This document shows, one piece after another, positions 7,736 through 13,950 of a stretch of 16,626 nt of DNA. Source of the stretch: Balneolales bacterium (lineage in GTDB: Bacteria > Bacteroidota > Rhodothermia > Balneolales > Natronogracilivirgulaceae); contig SKNL01000093.1 of the NCBI GenBank assembly GCA_007120555.1, forward strand, positions 1-16,626, given 5' to 3'. Positions within the stretch are counted from its first letter, which is position 1; each line of letters starts with the position of its first letter. The notes under the pieces were generated by a model. It ran no database searches. It saw only the letters and a list, made by a program, of their open reading frames with translations, and was not told where the DNA came from. The position numbers and the translations under genes are program-made.

Positions 7736-8719
7736 TCAGTTGCAGTTCAGTTCGTGCTCAATTTCATGTTCTGCCGGTGAACGGAAATCACCGACCATGG
7801 CGTTGCGGAAAGCATCGCAGGCCGCTTGCGTATTTTCAAGTCCCTTGTGGGCCAGTCCCAGCTCGAAGTAGATTCTTGCCATGTCTGCTCTTCCACCTGT
7901 CTCCAGTTCAAGGGCACGTTCTGCACTCGCGAGCGCATCACTGTATCTTCTCTGGTTGTTGTAGACCTCGGCAAACCGGTAGTGAAGACTGGCGCTTTCA
8001 CCGTAACCGGCTGCCCGGTTAAGCAAGTCAAGAGCCCGATTGAAATATTCTTGTTCAATTTGCTCAGATGCAAGGAAGACCAGATAATCCCTGGCGGCAC
8101 GCTGGCCTCTTTCCACGTTCTCCTGATCATCCGCTTCCCTTGCAAGGTCAATGGATACATCTAAGTTTTCAAGAGCCCGGTCAACATCGTTTTGCCGTCG
8201 AAACACCAAGCCCTTTTGGTAGTAAGCGCTGACATATGATGGATTCAGTTCAATGGCTCTTCTGTAATGCTCAAGCGCATCTTCATTACGATCATTTCTG
8301 AAGTATTGGTTGCCAATATTCAAATACAGGGCCGGAAGGTTCCCACGTGCACGGCGAAGGATCTGTTCGTCATCAAATCTCTCAGCAAGCCGAATAGTTT
8401 CTTCAAAAGCTTCTACAGCCTCCTGAAGATTCCGCTCCCTAACGTATTGCGCAGCATTCATGAATGCCAGCCTTGGTATTTGTCCGACAGCACGTTCGCG
8501 GATATCACTTGCTTCCTCACCAACTTCATCGGCAATGACAATGGTTTCCTTGAACTTTTCGATGGCCGCAACAAAGTCACCCTGTTCGTTGAACAAGGCA
8601 AATCCTTCATTGAATTTGGTTATGGCATCTTCCCGTGACTGCGCCTGGATCCCTTCGCTGAAACAAAGGGAAATCAGCAAGGCCGACATAACCACGATGG
8701 TGCTTTTTACAACGTTCAT
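7736..8719 (-). CDS. Secreted TPR-repeat protein
   Basis: The 327-residue product has a type I signal peptide (residues 1 to about 27, hydrophobic core TIVVMSALLISLCF, cleavage near IQA/QS) and then tetratricopeptide repeats over most of its length. Repeat-like helices are visible around 30-62 and 70-105. The clearest unit is near 118-148 (NIGNQYFRNDRNEDALEHYR, then AIELNP), with others near 150-180, 205-235 and 240-290. The C terminus (CDAFRNA, then HELNCN) resembles secreted TPR proteins I recall from Bacteroidota. TPR arrays mediate protein-protein contact; this one should act in the periplasm. ATG 8719 is preferred to TTG 8728, which adds only MNH. It is last in a minus-strand run, 148 bp after the LOG gene, and is followed by a strong terminator. 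Partner and pathway are not identifiable. Confidence 0.85.
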   Translation of the reverse strand: MNVVKSTIVVMSALLISLCFSEGIQAQSREDAITKFNEGFALFNEQGDFVAAIEKFKETIVIADEVGEEASDIRERAVGQIPRLAFMNAAQYVRERNLQEAVEAFEETIRLAERFDDEQILRRARGNLPALYLNIGNQYFRNDRNEDALEHYRRAIELNPSYVSAYYQKGLVFRRQNDVDRALENLDVSIDLAREADDQENVERGQRAARDYLVFLASEQIEQEYFNRALDLLNRAAGYGESASLHYRFAEVYNNQRRYSDALASAERALELETGGRADMARIYFELGLAHKGLENTQAACDAFRNAMVGDFRSPAEHEIEHELNCN

Positions 8720-8722
8720 ATG

Positions 8723-8734
8723 ATTCAATTGAAT
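8723..8734. promoter_or_regulatory. 12-bp perfect palindrome just upstream of the TPR start codon
   Basis: ATTCAATTGAAT is its own reverse complement and ends 3 bp before the TPR gene ATG. Further upstream, AAACGT occurs twice exactly 10 bp apart (8759-8764 and 8769-8774). Either could be an operator, but AT-rich palindromes of this size are common by chance. Confidence 0.2.
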
Positions 8735-8867
8735 TATTGGTATGGTGACTGATTATGGAAACGTTAGAAAACGTAAACTTCGTACCTGCAAGGTGCCTAA
8801 TTTAACATTTTATGTTTTCAATGCCAGTAAAAATATGCTGAGGACATGTTGAAGATCAAAAAAAAAA

Positions 8868-9560
8868 TCAGAAATTGGGTCTTAGTTTATTGGTCTCATA
8901 AAAATTGTAGATGATTGAAGTGGCCTCATCGGGATCGTCTGTCACGTGAAAAAGCTCAAGGTCCTTCGGGTCAATGGTTTTCTCCGCAACCATCGTATTT
9001 TTTATCCATTCTATCAGACCTCCCCAGTAATCCTTGCCCATCATAATAATTGGAAACTGATGGATTTTCTTTGTCTGGATGAGCGTCATCGCTTCAAAAA
9101 ACTCGTCGAGGGTCCCGAAGCCTCCCGGAAGCACGACAAAGCCCTGCGCATATTTTACAAACATTACCTTTCGCGCGAAGAAATAGTTGAAATGTATCCT
9201 GAAATCCGGGCCAACATACTGGTTTGCTGTCGGCTCATTGGGAAGTGAGATGCAGAGGCCCACCGAGGTGCCCCCCGCCTTGTCAGCGCCCCGGTTTCCG
9301 GCTTCCATAATACCCGGGCCGCCACCTGTTATGATACCAAATCCGGTTTCCGCCATTTTTTTCGCGGTTTCCACGGCCAAATCATAGTAGGGATGGTCTT
9401 CCTTCAATCTGGCCGACCCGAAAAAGGAGACGCAGGGGCCAACATGGGACATTTTTTCATACCCGTCTACAAACTCCCCCATGACTTTGAAAACGCCCCA
9501 TACATCCCGCTCGAAACGCGAATCGTATCTGCTTTGAATCTGCTTACGTTTTTTTTCCAT
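8868..9560 (-). CDS. LOG-family protein (TIGR00730, lysine decarboxylase-like fold)
   Basis: The 230-residue product belongs to the LOG family, whose characterised members are cytokinin-activating phosphoribohydrolases that split nucleoside 5'-monophosphates into base and ribose phosphate. Both signature motifs are intact: GGGPGIMEAGNRGA (79-92) and PGGFGTLDEFFE (145-156). The N terminus to about residue 40 is a charged helix, as in the longer LOG proteins of this group. The older 'lysine decarboxylase' label rests only on a sequence motif and is not supported here. ATG 9560 is preceded by AGAAGG with a 7-nt spacer, a good ribosome site. It starts 29 bp after the DUF5683 gene, so it is probably part of the parA-parB-DUF5683 transcript. 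Ten Ts follow its stop codon on the minus strand, without an obvious hairpin. Its substrate in this organism is unknown. Confidence 0.92.
   Translation of the reverse strand: MEKKRKQIQSRYDSRFERDVWGVFKVMGEFVDGYEKMSHVGPCVSFFGSARLKEDHPYYDLAVETAKKMAETGFGIITGGGPGIMEAGNRGADKAGGTSVGLCISLPNEPTANQYVGPDFRIHFNYFFARKVMFVKYAQGFVVLPGGFGTLDEFFEAMTLIQTKKIHQFPIIMMGKDYWGGLIEWIKNTMVAEKTIDPKDLELFHVTDDPDEATSIIYNFYETNKLRPNF
8938..8953. promoter_or_regulatory. parS: Degenerate parS-like site inside the LOG gene
   Basis: TCTGTCACGTGAAAAA (plus strand) matches the B. subtilis parS consensus TGTTTCACGTGAAACA at 13 of 16 positions in either orientation, including the uninterrupted core TCACGTGA. It lies about 1.5 kb from parB, within the usual range. 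CACGTG is common by chance and the site is coding (H-V-T), so the call is tentative. Confidence 0.3.
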
Positions 9561-9589
9561 TTTAAAACCTTCTTTACTGTATTTATTAA

Positions 9590-10453
9590 TTATCGAAAAG
9601 CTATCTGCAGAGTCAATACGACTCCGTCCATACTGTTGCTTGCTGAAAAACTGCTGTGTTCGCTCCCTGGCCCTGGTGGAAACGCTGTTTTTCCAATTGA
9701 ATTCCCCGGCAATGTTGCGGGTCCAAAATAAAATCCAGCACTGAGATCATCACTGACATCGAAGTCCCGCATCTGCGCAAACACATACGCGTCGACGATA
9801 TTGAGCCCATAGGCAAGAACCACCCCGATAATGGTCAGGTCCCTTCTGTTTCGGTATACGTTTCTGTTGTATCTCATAGACTCCGGGTTCTGGTTCGGAT
9901 CGATATGCGGCGGAGTAGGTCCAAACCTTTGGTCGCCGTCAGGGTATTGGCTGTTATAGAAAGCAGCCCGGTAATCCCGGTAGTTATGGTCCATCTGTAT
10001 ACTGTAATAGGTAAGGCCCGCGAGCATTCCGTATATGATCGGAACTTTCCAGATCTGCCGGTTCACCACCTGGCCCCAGCCGGGAATGATCATTGATTTG
10101 CGCATCACGGATGAGGGCGTGGGAACCGTATCCCTGGGAGACTGTTCGATATCATCCAACAGGGTCAGGCGATGGCTGAAGGCTGACGGCTGATCCTGCC
10201 TTCCGGAATGAAAATCGGGAAATGCGGTATCGGATGATTGCCCGGTGCGGGTGTATCGAATGAGTAACGGCTGCGTAACAAATCTCTGAGAGGTAGCCGT
10301 TTGTTCCAAATGGCCTGTCGATGCGCTGATTCCGGTTGCAATGCCGGCGGTTCCGGTATGGGCACAGAGCACTCCCGGACTGAGGGTGATGTTCATCAGT
10401 ATGATTACCGTGACGAAAACACAGGCGGTTCTGCCCCGGGGTTCACTGTTCAC
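9590..10453 (-). CDS. DUF5683 membrane protein of the par locus
   Basis: The product resembles DUF5683, a Bacteroidota family of unknown function usually found next to parB. From GTG 10453 it has 287 residues: a signal-peptide-like N terminus (MNSEPRGRTACVFVTVIILM onward, hydrophobic to about residue 30), a poorly conserved stretch to about 110, then the domain itself. Typical signatures are PGWGQ followed by WKVPIIYGMLAGL (a membrane segment), a Tyr/Arg-rich loop, a second segment LTIIGVVLAYGLNIVDAYVFA, and DVSDDLS. GTG 10453 is chosen because it gives the most natural signal sequence and overlaps the parB stop codon by 11 bp; ATG 10396 would cut the hydrophobic core, and the longer frame from 10495 extends further into parB without need. 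The overlap implies co-translation with parB. Confidence 0.85.
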   Translation of the reverse strand: MNSEPRGRTACVFVTVIILMNITLSPGVLCAHTGTAGIATGISASTGHLEQTATSQRFVTQPLLIRYTRTGQSSDTAFPDFHSGRQDQPSAFSHRLTLLDDIEQSPRDTVPTPSSVMRKSMIIPGWGQVVNRQIWKVPIIYGMLAGLTYYSIQMDHNYRDYRAAFYNSQYPDGDQRFGPTPPHIDPNQNPESMRYNRNVYRNRRDLTIIGVVLAYGLNIVDAYVFAQMRDFDVSDDLSAGFYFGPATLPGNSIGKTAFPPGPGSEHSSFSASNSMDGVVLTLQIAFR

Positions 10454-11366
10454 CGGTCGATTCAAGCAGAGATATGATTCGTTCCAGATCGTCATCCGAG
10501 TAGTATTCCAAACGGATTTCTCCGCCTTTGTTTTTCTTTTTTATCTGAACACGGGTACTGAATTTATTTCGTAAACGGCTGGAAATCTCCATCAGATGCA
10601 CATCTTTCTGGTCTTTTTCCCCGAGAAGCCTGTTTCTGGCGTTTTTCCGATCTGCAAGTTTTCGAACGGCATCCTCGATTTGCCGCACGGACCAATCCTC
10701 CTGAATGGCCTTGTTGAGCAGCCTGTCCTGAATTTTCGCATCCTCCACTGAAATAAGACTTCGGGCGTGTCCCGTAGAAATGGCGCTGGATTTCAGGGCC
10801 TGCTGGATGGATGGACGCAGATTCAGCAGGCGCAGCATATTGGTAACGGTCGACCTGTTTTTTCCGAGCTTTTTGGCAACCTCATCCTGCGTATAATTGC
10901 ACTCTTCAATCAGTCTTCTGTATCCCAGGGCGATCTCTATGGGATTAAGCTGCTCCCTCTGGACATTTTCGATCAGTGCAAATGCAATGAGCTCATCGTC
11001 ATCCACCTCTCTGACATAAGCGGGGATGTGGTTGATCCCTGCCATTTTCGTAGCGCGAAGTCGTCGTTCACCACTGATAAGCTCATACCTCTCGCTTCCG
11101 ATTGCGCGAACGGTTACTGGCTGGATGAGTCCGTGCATCCGGATGGATTCGGATAGCTCCTGCAACTTGATCTCGTCAAAATCCTCGCGCGGCTGATACG
11201 GATTGGGGCGGATATCCGACACCGGCAACTGTTTGATGACATTGACCCGTTGCAGTACACGTTCCCTGTCGACGCCGCCCCTGATTTCTGACCGGGTATC
11301 TTCTTCAGATTCGTCATATTCCGGGAAAAAGGCTCCGAGACCTCTGCCTAATACCTTTTTTGCCAT
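10443..11366 (-). CDS. parB: Chromosome-partitioning protein ParB (Spo0J)
   Basis: ParB binds parS near the origin, slides along DNA as a CTP-dependent clamp and stimulates ParA ATPase. The 307-residue product begins with the ParA-contacting peptide MAKKVLGRGLGAFFPE. It then has the CTP-binding fold with the SGERR motif (98-102) and ENVQREQLNP (133-142), a helix-turn-helix (about 159-180) for parS recognition, and a C-terminal dimerisation region (about 255-307) after a basic linker. All key motifs are intact and length is normal. It begins 43 bp after parA ends, and its stop overlaps the likely GTG of the DUF5683 gene. An inverted repeat lies in the parA-parB gap. Confidence 0.97.
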   Translation of the reverse strand: MAKKVLGRGLGAFFPEYDESEEDTRSEIRGGVDRERVLQRVNVIKQLPVSDIRPNPYQPREDFDEIKLQELSESIRMHGLIQPVTVRAIGSERYELISGERRLRATKMAGINHIPAYVREVDDDELIAFALIENVQREQLNPIEIALGYRRLIEECNYTQDEVAKKLGKNRSTVTNMLRLLNLRPSIQQALKSSAISTGHARSLISVEDAKIQDRLLNKAIQEDWSVRQIEDAVRKLADRKNARNRLLGEKDQKDVHLMEISSRLRNKFSTRVQIKKKNKGGEIRLEYYSDDDLERIISLLESTGEQ

Positions 11367-11374
11367 AATGATTC

Positions 11375-11401
11375 CAATATGTACGGGTTACTGCCGTATT
11401 G
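11375..11401 (-). other. Inverted repeat in the parA-parB gap
   Basis: Read on minus, CAATA and TATTG flank an inner TACGG-CAGTAAC-CCGTA stem-loop, giving an imperfect hairpin in the 43-bp spacer just before the parB start. It has no T-tract, so it is unlikely to terminate; it could modulate parB translation or mRNA processing. Confidence 0.3.
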
Positions 11402-11409
11402 TGCTATAC

Positions 11410-12222
11410 TTATGCCTGTTTGCTTTTTTCAGTGAAAACGGAGCTTTTGCGGAAAAGTTTCTTATTTCTTATGACAATTTCCCGGGCCAGGGCAAGATAG
11501 TTCTTTGAACCGATGGATACGGAATCATAAAGCAGTACGGGTTTCCCGAAACTGGGCGCTTCTGCCAGACGCACATTCCTCGATATGACTGTTTCAAATA
11601 CACGGTTATCAAAATAACGTCTCACTTCATCAGCAACCTGATTTGACAGACGTGTTCTGGTGTCATACATGGTCAGTACTACCCCTTCAATATCCAAACC
11701 GGTATTAAGGTGCTGACGGACGATCTTGATGGTATTCAACAACTGTCCGAGCCCTTCCAGCGCAAAATATTCGCACTGAACAGGGATGAGAACGGAATCA
11801 GAAGCTGTAAGGGAATTGATCGTAAGCAGACCGAGGGAAGGCGGACAGTCGATGATGATAAAATCATACTCATCGCGTATCTCTTCGATGGCCTTTCTGA
11901 GAATTTTTTCCCGTTGTGGCCGATCCACCATCTCAATTTCTGCGCCAACCAGATTGATATGGGATGGTATGATATCAAGAAACGGAAGTTCCGACTTTTT
12001 CACGGCTTCCCTGGCGCTGTACCCTTCCACAAGAACCTGGTAGATGGAATGGTCGATGACCTTATACTCAAATCCGGTACCGCTTGTGGAATTGCTTTGC
12101 GGATCAATATCAATCAGGAGCGTGGTATGCTCGATGGCAGCAAGACTCGCAGCAAGATTTATTGCTGTTGTCGTTTTTCCAACACCGCCTTTCTGATTTG
12201 CAACAGATATTACTTTTCCCAT
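11410..12222 (-). CDS. parA: Chromosome-partitioning ATPase ParA (Soj)
   Basis: ParA is a deviant Walker ATPase that binds nucleoid DNA as an ATP dimer and, with ParB-parS, moves origin regions apart. The product is 270 residues from ATG 12222 (MGKVISVANQ, then KGGVGKTT at 11-18, the deviant Walker A with its signature lysine). Walker A' (LLIDIDPQ) and Walker B (FIIIDCPPS) follow, and the C terminus has the basic DNA-binding helices (RNVRLAEAPSFGKP region). There is no N-terminal helix-turn-helix, so this is the chromosomal type Ib-like Soj rather than a plasmid P1-type ParA. The upstream frame to 12255 adds 11 residues of non-family sequence and is rejected. An AT-rich leader with TATAAT (minus, 12240-12235) precedes it; no Shine-Dalgarno site is visible. 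Confidence 0.97.
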   Translation of the reverse strand: MGKVISVANQKGGVGKTTTAINLAASLAAIEHTTLLIDIDPQSNSTSGTGFEYKVIDHSIYQVLVEGYSAREAVKKSELPFLDIIPSHINLVGAEIEMVDRPQREKILRKAIEEIRDEYDFIIIDCPPSLGLLTINSLTASDSVLIPVQCEYFALEGLGQLLNTIKIVRQHLNTGLDIEGVVLTMYDTRTRLSNQVADEVRRYFDNRVFETVISRNVRLAEAPSFGKPVLLYDSVSIGSKNYLALAREIVIRNKKLFRKSSVFTEKSKQA

Positions 12223-12260
12223 ATAACATATTGAATTATAACCGGATAGCCGCACAAGTG

Positions 12261-12282
12261 AGTCGGCTGTTCACAGCCGGCT
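12261..12282. other. Hairpin upstream of parA
   Basis: AGTCGGCTG (12261-12269) and CAGCCGGCT (12274-12282) form a 9-bp stem (one G-T wobble on plus) with a TTCA loop. It lies in the 197-bp gap between the anti-sigma gene and parA. No T-tract follows on either strand, so a terminator for the sigma operon or a protein-binding site for parA control are both possible. Confidence 0.35.
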
Positions 12283-12419
12283 GACAGACCACTAAAGGTA
12301 AGAATATTATCGGAAAGGTAGCACTCCGAATCTGAAGGTTTCTCAGAAAAACCGGATTGCGGTGCTGCGAAAATAGTAACTTAAAATGGTTTCTGTATCA
12401 AATAGGGCAATAGGCAATT

Positions 12420-13040
12420 CTAATATCGGTTACCGGTCAGATGAAAATCGCGAAATACTGGTGAAAGTATGGTTTGAGGTGTTTCCGTATTGACGGGCAT
12501 GGCACTTTCTTTCAGCAGAGAATCAGCGGGTGCGCTCCCGGCGCCATGCTCCTCATTCCCGACAAAGACCATGTTGCTCTTGCCATTCCAAACGCGGAAC
12601 AACTCTTCATAGGTGTCTTTTGAATGGAAGGATGCGGGTACCTGTGCGCTTGTTGCGGCCATTGTCTGATCGCCTTCTGATTCGCTGGTGATGACATCCG
12701 ATGGCAGAAGGTAGGCCGTTGAAATCAGTAAGCTGAAGAGTACAATAGCTGCAGTTGCCAGCAATCCCGGGTTGTTCCAGCTGTTGCCGAAAAACTGTTG
12801 CTGACTTGAATAGTCCCTGGCCTGATCCATGATTGCCTCGGAAATATTTGGCGGTGGTGTCAGTTCAGGCAGGTTCCTCAGTTTCTTCCAGGTGCTTTTC
12901 AGACTCTCCACTTCAATGAGCAGGTTTTGATCGTTGATCATCGCCTGCTCAACAAGCGTTACTTCTGACGGATCCAGCTCGTCAAAAACGTATTTGATAC
13001 AAAGCTCATCTACGTTCGACATATTTGGTTTCTTTTCCAT
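12420..13040 (-). CDS. Probable membrane anti-sigma factor of the adjacent ECF sigma factor
   Basis: No characterised family is recognised with certainty; the role is inferred from position and architecture. The 206-residue product has an acidic cytoplasmic N-terminal domain (about 1-85, NVDELCIKYVFDELDPSE onward) of the kind found in anti-sigma factors. One transmembrane segment follows (about 91-113, LLATAAIVLFSLLISTAYLL) and then a C-terminal region of about 90 residues outside the membrane. There is no zinc motif (HxxxCxxC) and only one cysteine, so it is not a classical ZAS protein. The start overlaps the sigma gene stop by 35 nt if ATG 13040 is used, or 17 nt if ATG 13022 is used; which is correct is unclear. 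The overlap implies coupled translation, typical of sigma/anti-sigma pairs. Confidence 0.7.
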   Translation of the reverse strand: MEKKPNMSNVDELCIKYVFDELDPSEVTLVEQAMINDQNLLIEVESLKSTWKKLRNLPELTPPPNISEAIMDQARDYSSQQQFFGNSWNNPGLLATAAIVLFSLLISTAYLLPSDVITSESEGDQTMAATSAQVPASFHSKDTYEELFRVWNGKSNMVFVGNEEHGAGSAPADSLLKESAMPVNTETPQTILSPVFRDFHLTGNRY

Positions 13041-13635
13041 GTTCCTTGTCAAACATTTTTCTCAGGTTAATCAGAGCATACCTCATCCTCCCAAGCGCCG
13101 TATTGATCGAGACGTTGGTAAGTTCGGCAATCTCCTTGAATGACATCTCATAGTAGTGACGCAGCATTACAACTTCCCGCTGTTCCTTTGGAAGCTTGGA
13201 GATGTGTTTCATCAGGCTGTCCTTTGCTTCACCTTTTTCGATAACCTCCTGGGCATCGTCAAGTGTTTCATCGGTGAGCCTGTCATAGAAGTCGTAATCC
13301 GAGTCATCCTGGGCGTTCACATCCACAAAGCGCTTTTTCTTACGCAGATAGTCGATTGTGGCGTTATGAGCGATACGCATGACCCATGCAATCCACTTGC
13401 CCTGCTCATTGTAGGTTTCGTCCATTTTGGTAATGACCTTGGTGAACGTCTCCTGGAAGATATCGTTTGCCGTTTCGGCATTTCCCACCATGCTGTAGAT
13501 ATAAGAATATATCTTTGACTGGTGGCGGTCCAGCAGTTGCCGGAAAGCTTCCTGATCGTTGTTTCTGCGATAGCGCAGAACAAGTTCGTGGTCATCGACC
13601 TGATGCAGGGGTTTATGTGATTTTTGCGACATCAT
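13006..13635 (-). CDS. ECF-type RNA polymerase sigma factor
   Basis: The 209-residue product is a sigma-70 family factor of the extracytoplasmic-function type, with only regions 2 and 4. Region 2 (about 30-100) includes DRHQSKIYSYIYSMVGN, NDIFQETFTKV and the DNA-melting part WIAWVMRIAHNATIDYLRKK. An acidic linker (about 104-135, rich in D and E) is longer than usual. Region 4 (about 143-196) has LPKEQREVVMLRHYYEMSFK followed by the promoter-recognition helix (TNVSINTALGRMRYALINLR). MMSQ at 13635 is the only sensible start; the leader is AT-rich with no Shine-Dalgarno site. It overlaps the downstream membrane protein, its likely anti-sigma factor. A 306-bp gap with inverted repeats precedes it. 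The regulon cannot be inferred from this window. Confidence 0.93.
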   Translation of the reverse strand: MMSQKSHKPLHQVDDHELVLRYRRNNDQEAFRQLLDRHQSKIYSYIYSMVGNAETANDIFQETFTKVITKMDETYNEQGKWIAWVMRIAHNATIDYLRKKKRFVDVNAQDDSDYDFYDRLTDETLDDAQEVIEKGEAKDSLMKHISKLPKEQREVVMLRHYYEMSFKEIAELTNVSINTALGRMRYALINLRKMFDKEHGKETKYVERR

Positions 13636-13941
13636 ATTAAACTTTAACGCTGAGAAATTTATCGATATTGCCTGATTGGCAAGTGTTCCGGAAAAGAACT
13701 GTAACTTTTATCTATAGATCTCCGTTTCTGTTGTTCTAGTTGTTGTCATTGATTCTTTTTTATAAAAACAATCCCGGAATCGAAATCATTTCGGAATTCG
13801 CGGATTTGCGACATTTATCTCTAACTCACATTACAAATCATTTCACGCTTACACCTAGTCCCCACTAAAACTTTTTTAGCGGGTTACTGATTTCTTATAC
13901 GCACGTGATCGTCCCTGGTTCATTTTGCCTTAAAAAGGCAC
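13636..13941. other. 306-bp intergenic region between uvrC and the sigma-factor gene
   Basis: No gene is seen here. It holds an imperfect inverted repeat at 13857-13888 (core CTAAAA/TTTTAG at 13865-13870 and 13874-13879, flanked by CCC/GGG and AGT/ACT), a palindrome CGAAATCATTTCG at 13781-13793, and a 12-bp AT palindrome TTTTTATAAAAA at 13757-13768. On minus, TATAGAT (near 13716-13710) could be a -10 box for the sigma operon, without a clear -35. The uvrC terminator candidate is at its right edge. Confidence 0.5.
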
Positions 13942-13950
13942 TCACTGCCT
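13932..13950 (-). terminator. Possible intrinsic terminator at the uvrC stop codon
   Basis: On the minus strand AGGCA-GTGAG-TGCCT forms a 5-bp stem (extendable with A-T and G-T pairs) followed by TTTTT. The stem overlaps the uvrC TGA. A competing hairpin, TGCCTT-TTT-AAGGCA, shares the right arm and has no T-tract. Confidence 0.4.

Noticed and set aside
8858..8867. Ten-base T-run (minus strand) after the LOG gene as an intrinsic terminator
   Set aside because: No hairpin could be found in the preceding coding sequence, so it was not listed as a terminator.
10454..10495. Upstream start of the DUF5683 frame inside parB
   Set aside because: It would add 14 residues with no family similarity before a natural signal sequence and extend the overlap with parB; GTG 10453 explains the data better.
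13895..13912. Second CACGTG core (near 13902) as a parS candidate
   Set aside because: Only the hexamer matches; the flanks (GCACGTGATC) do not fit the parS consensus. Other CACGTG or ACGTG hits near 266, 652 and 8345 fail in the same way.
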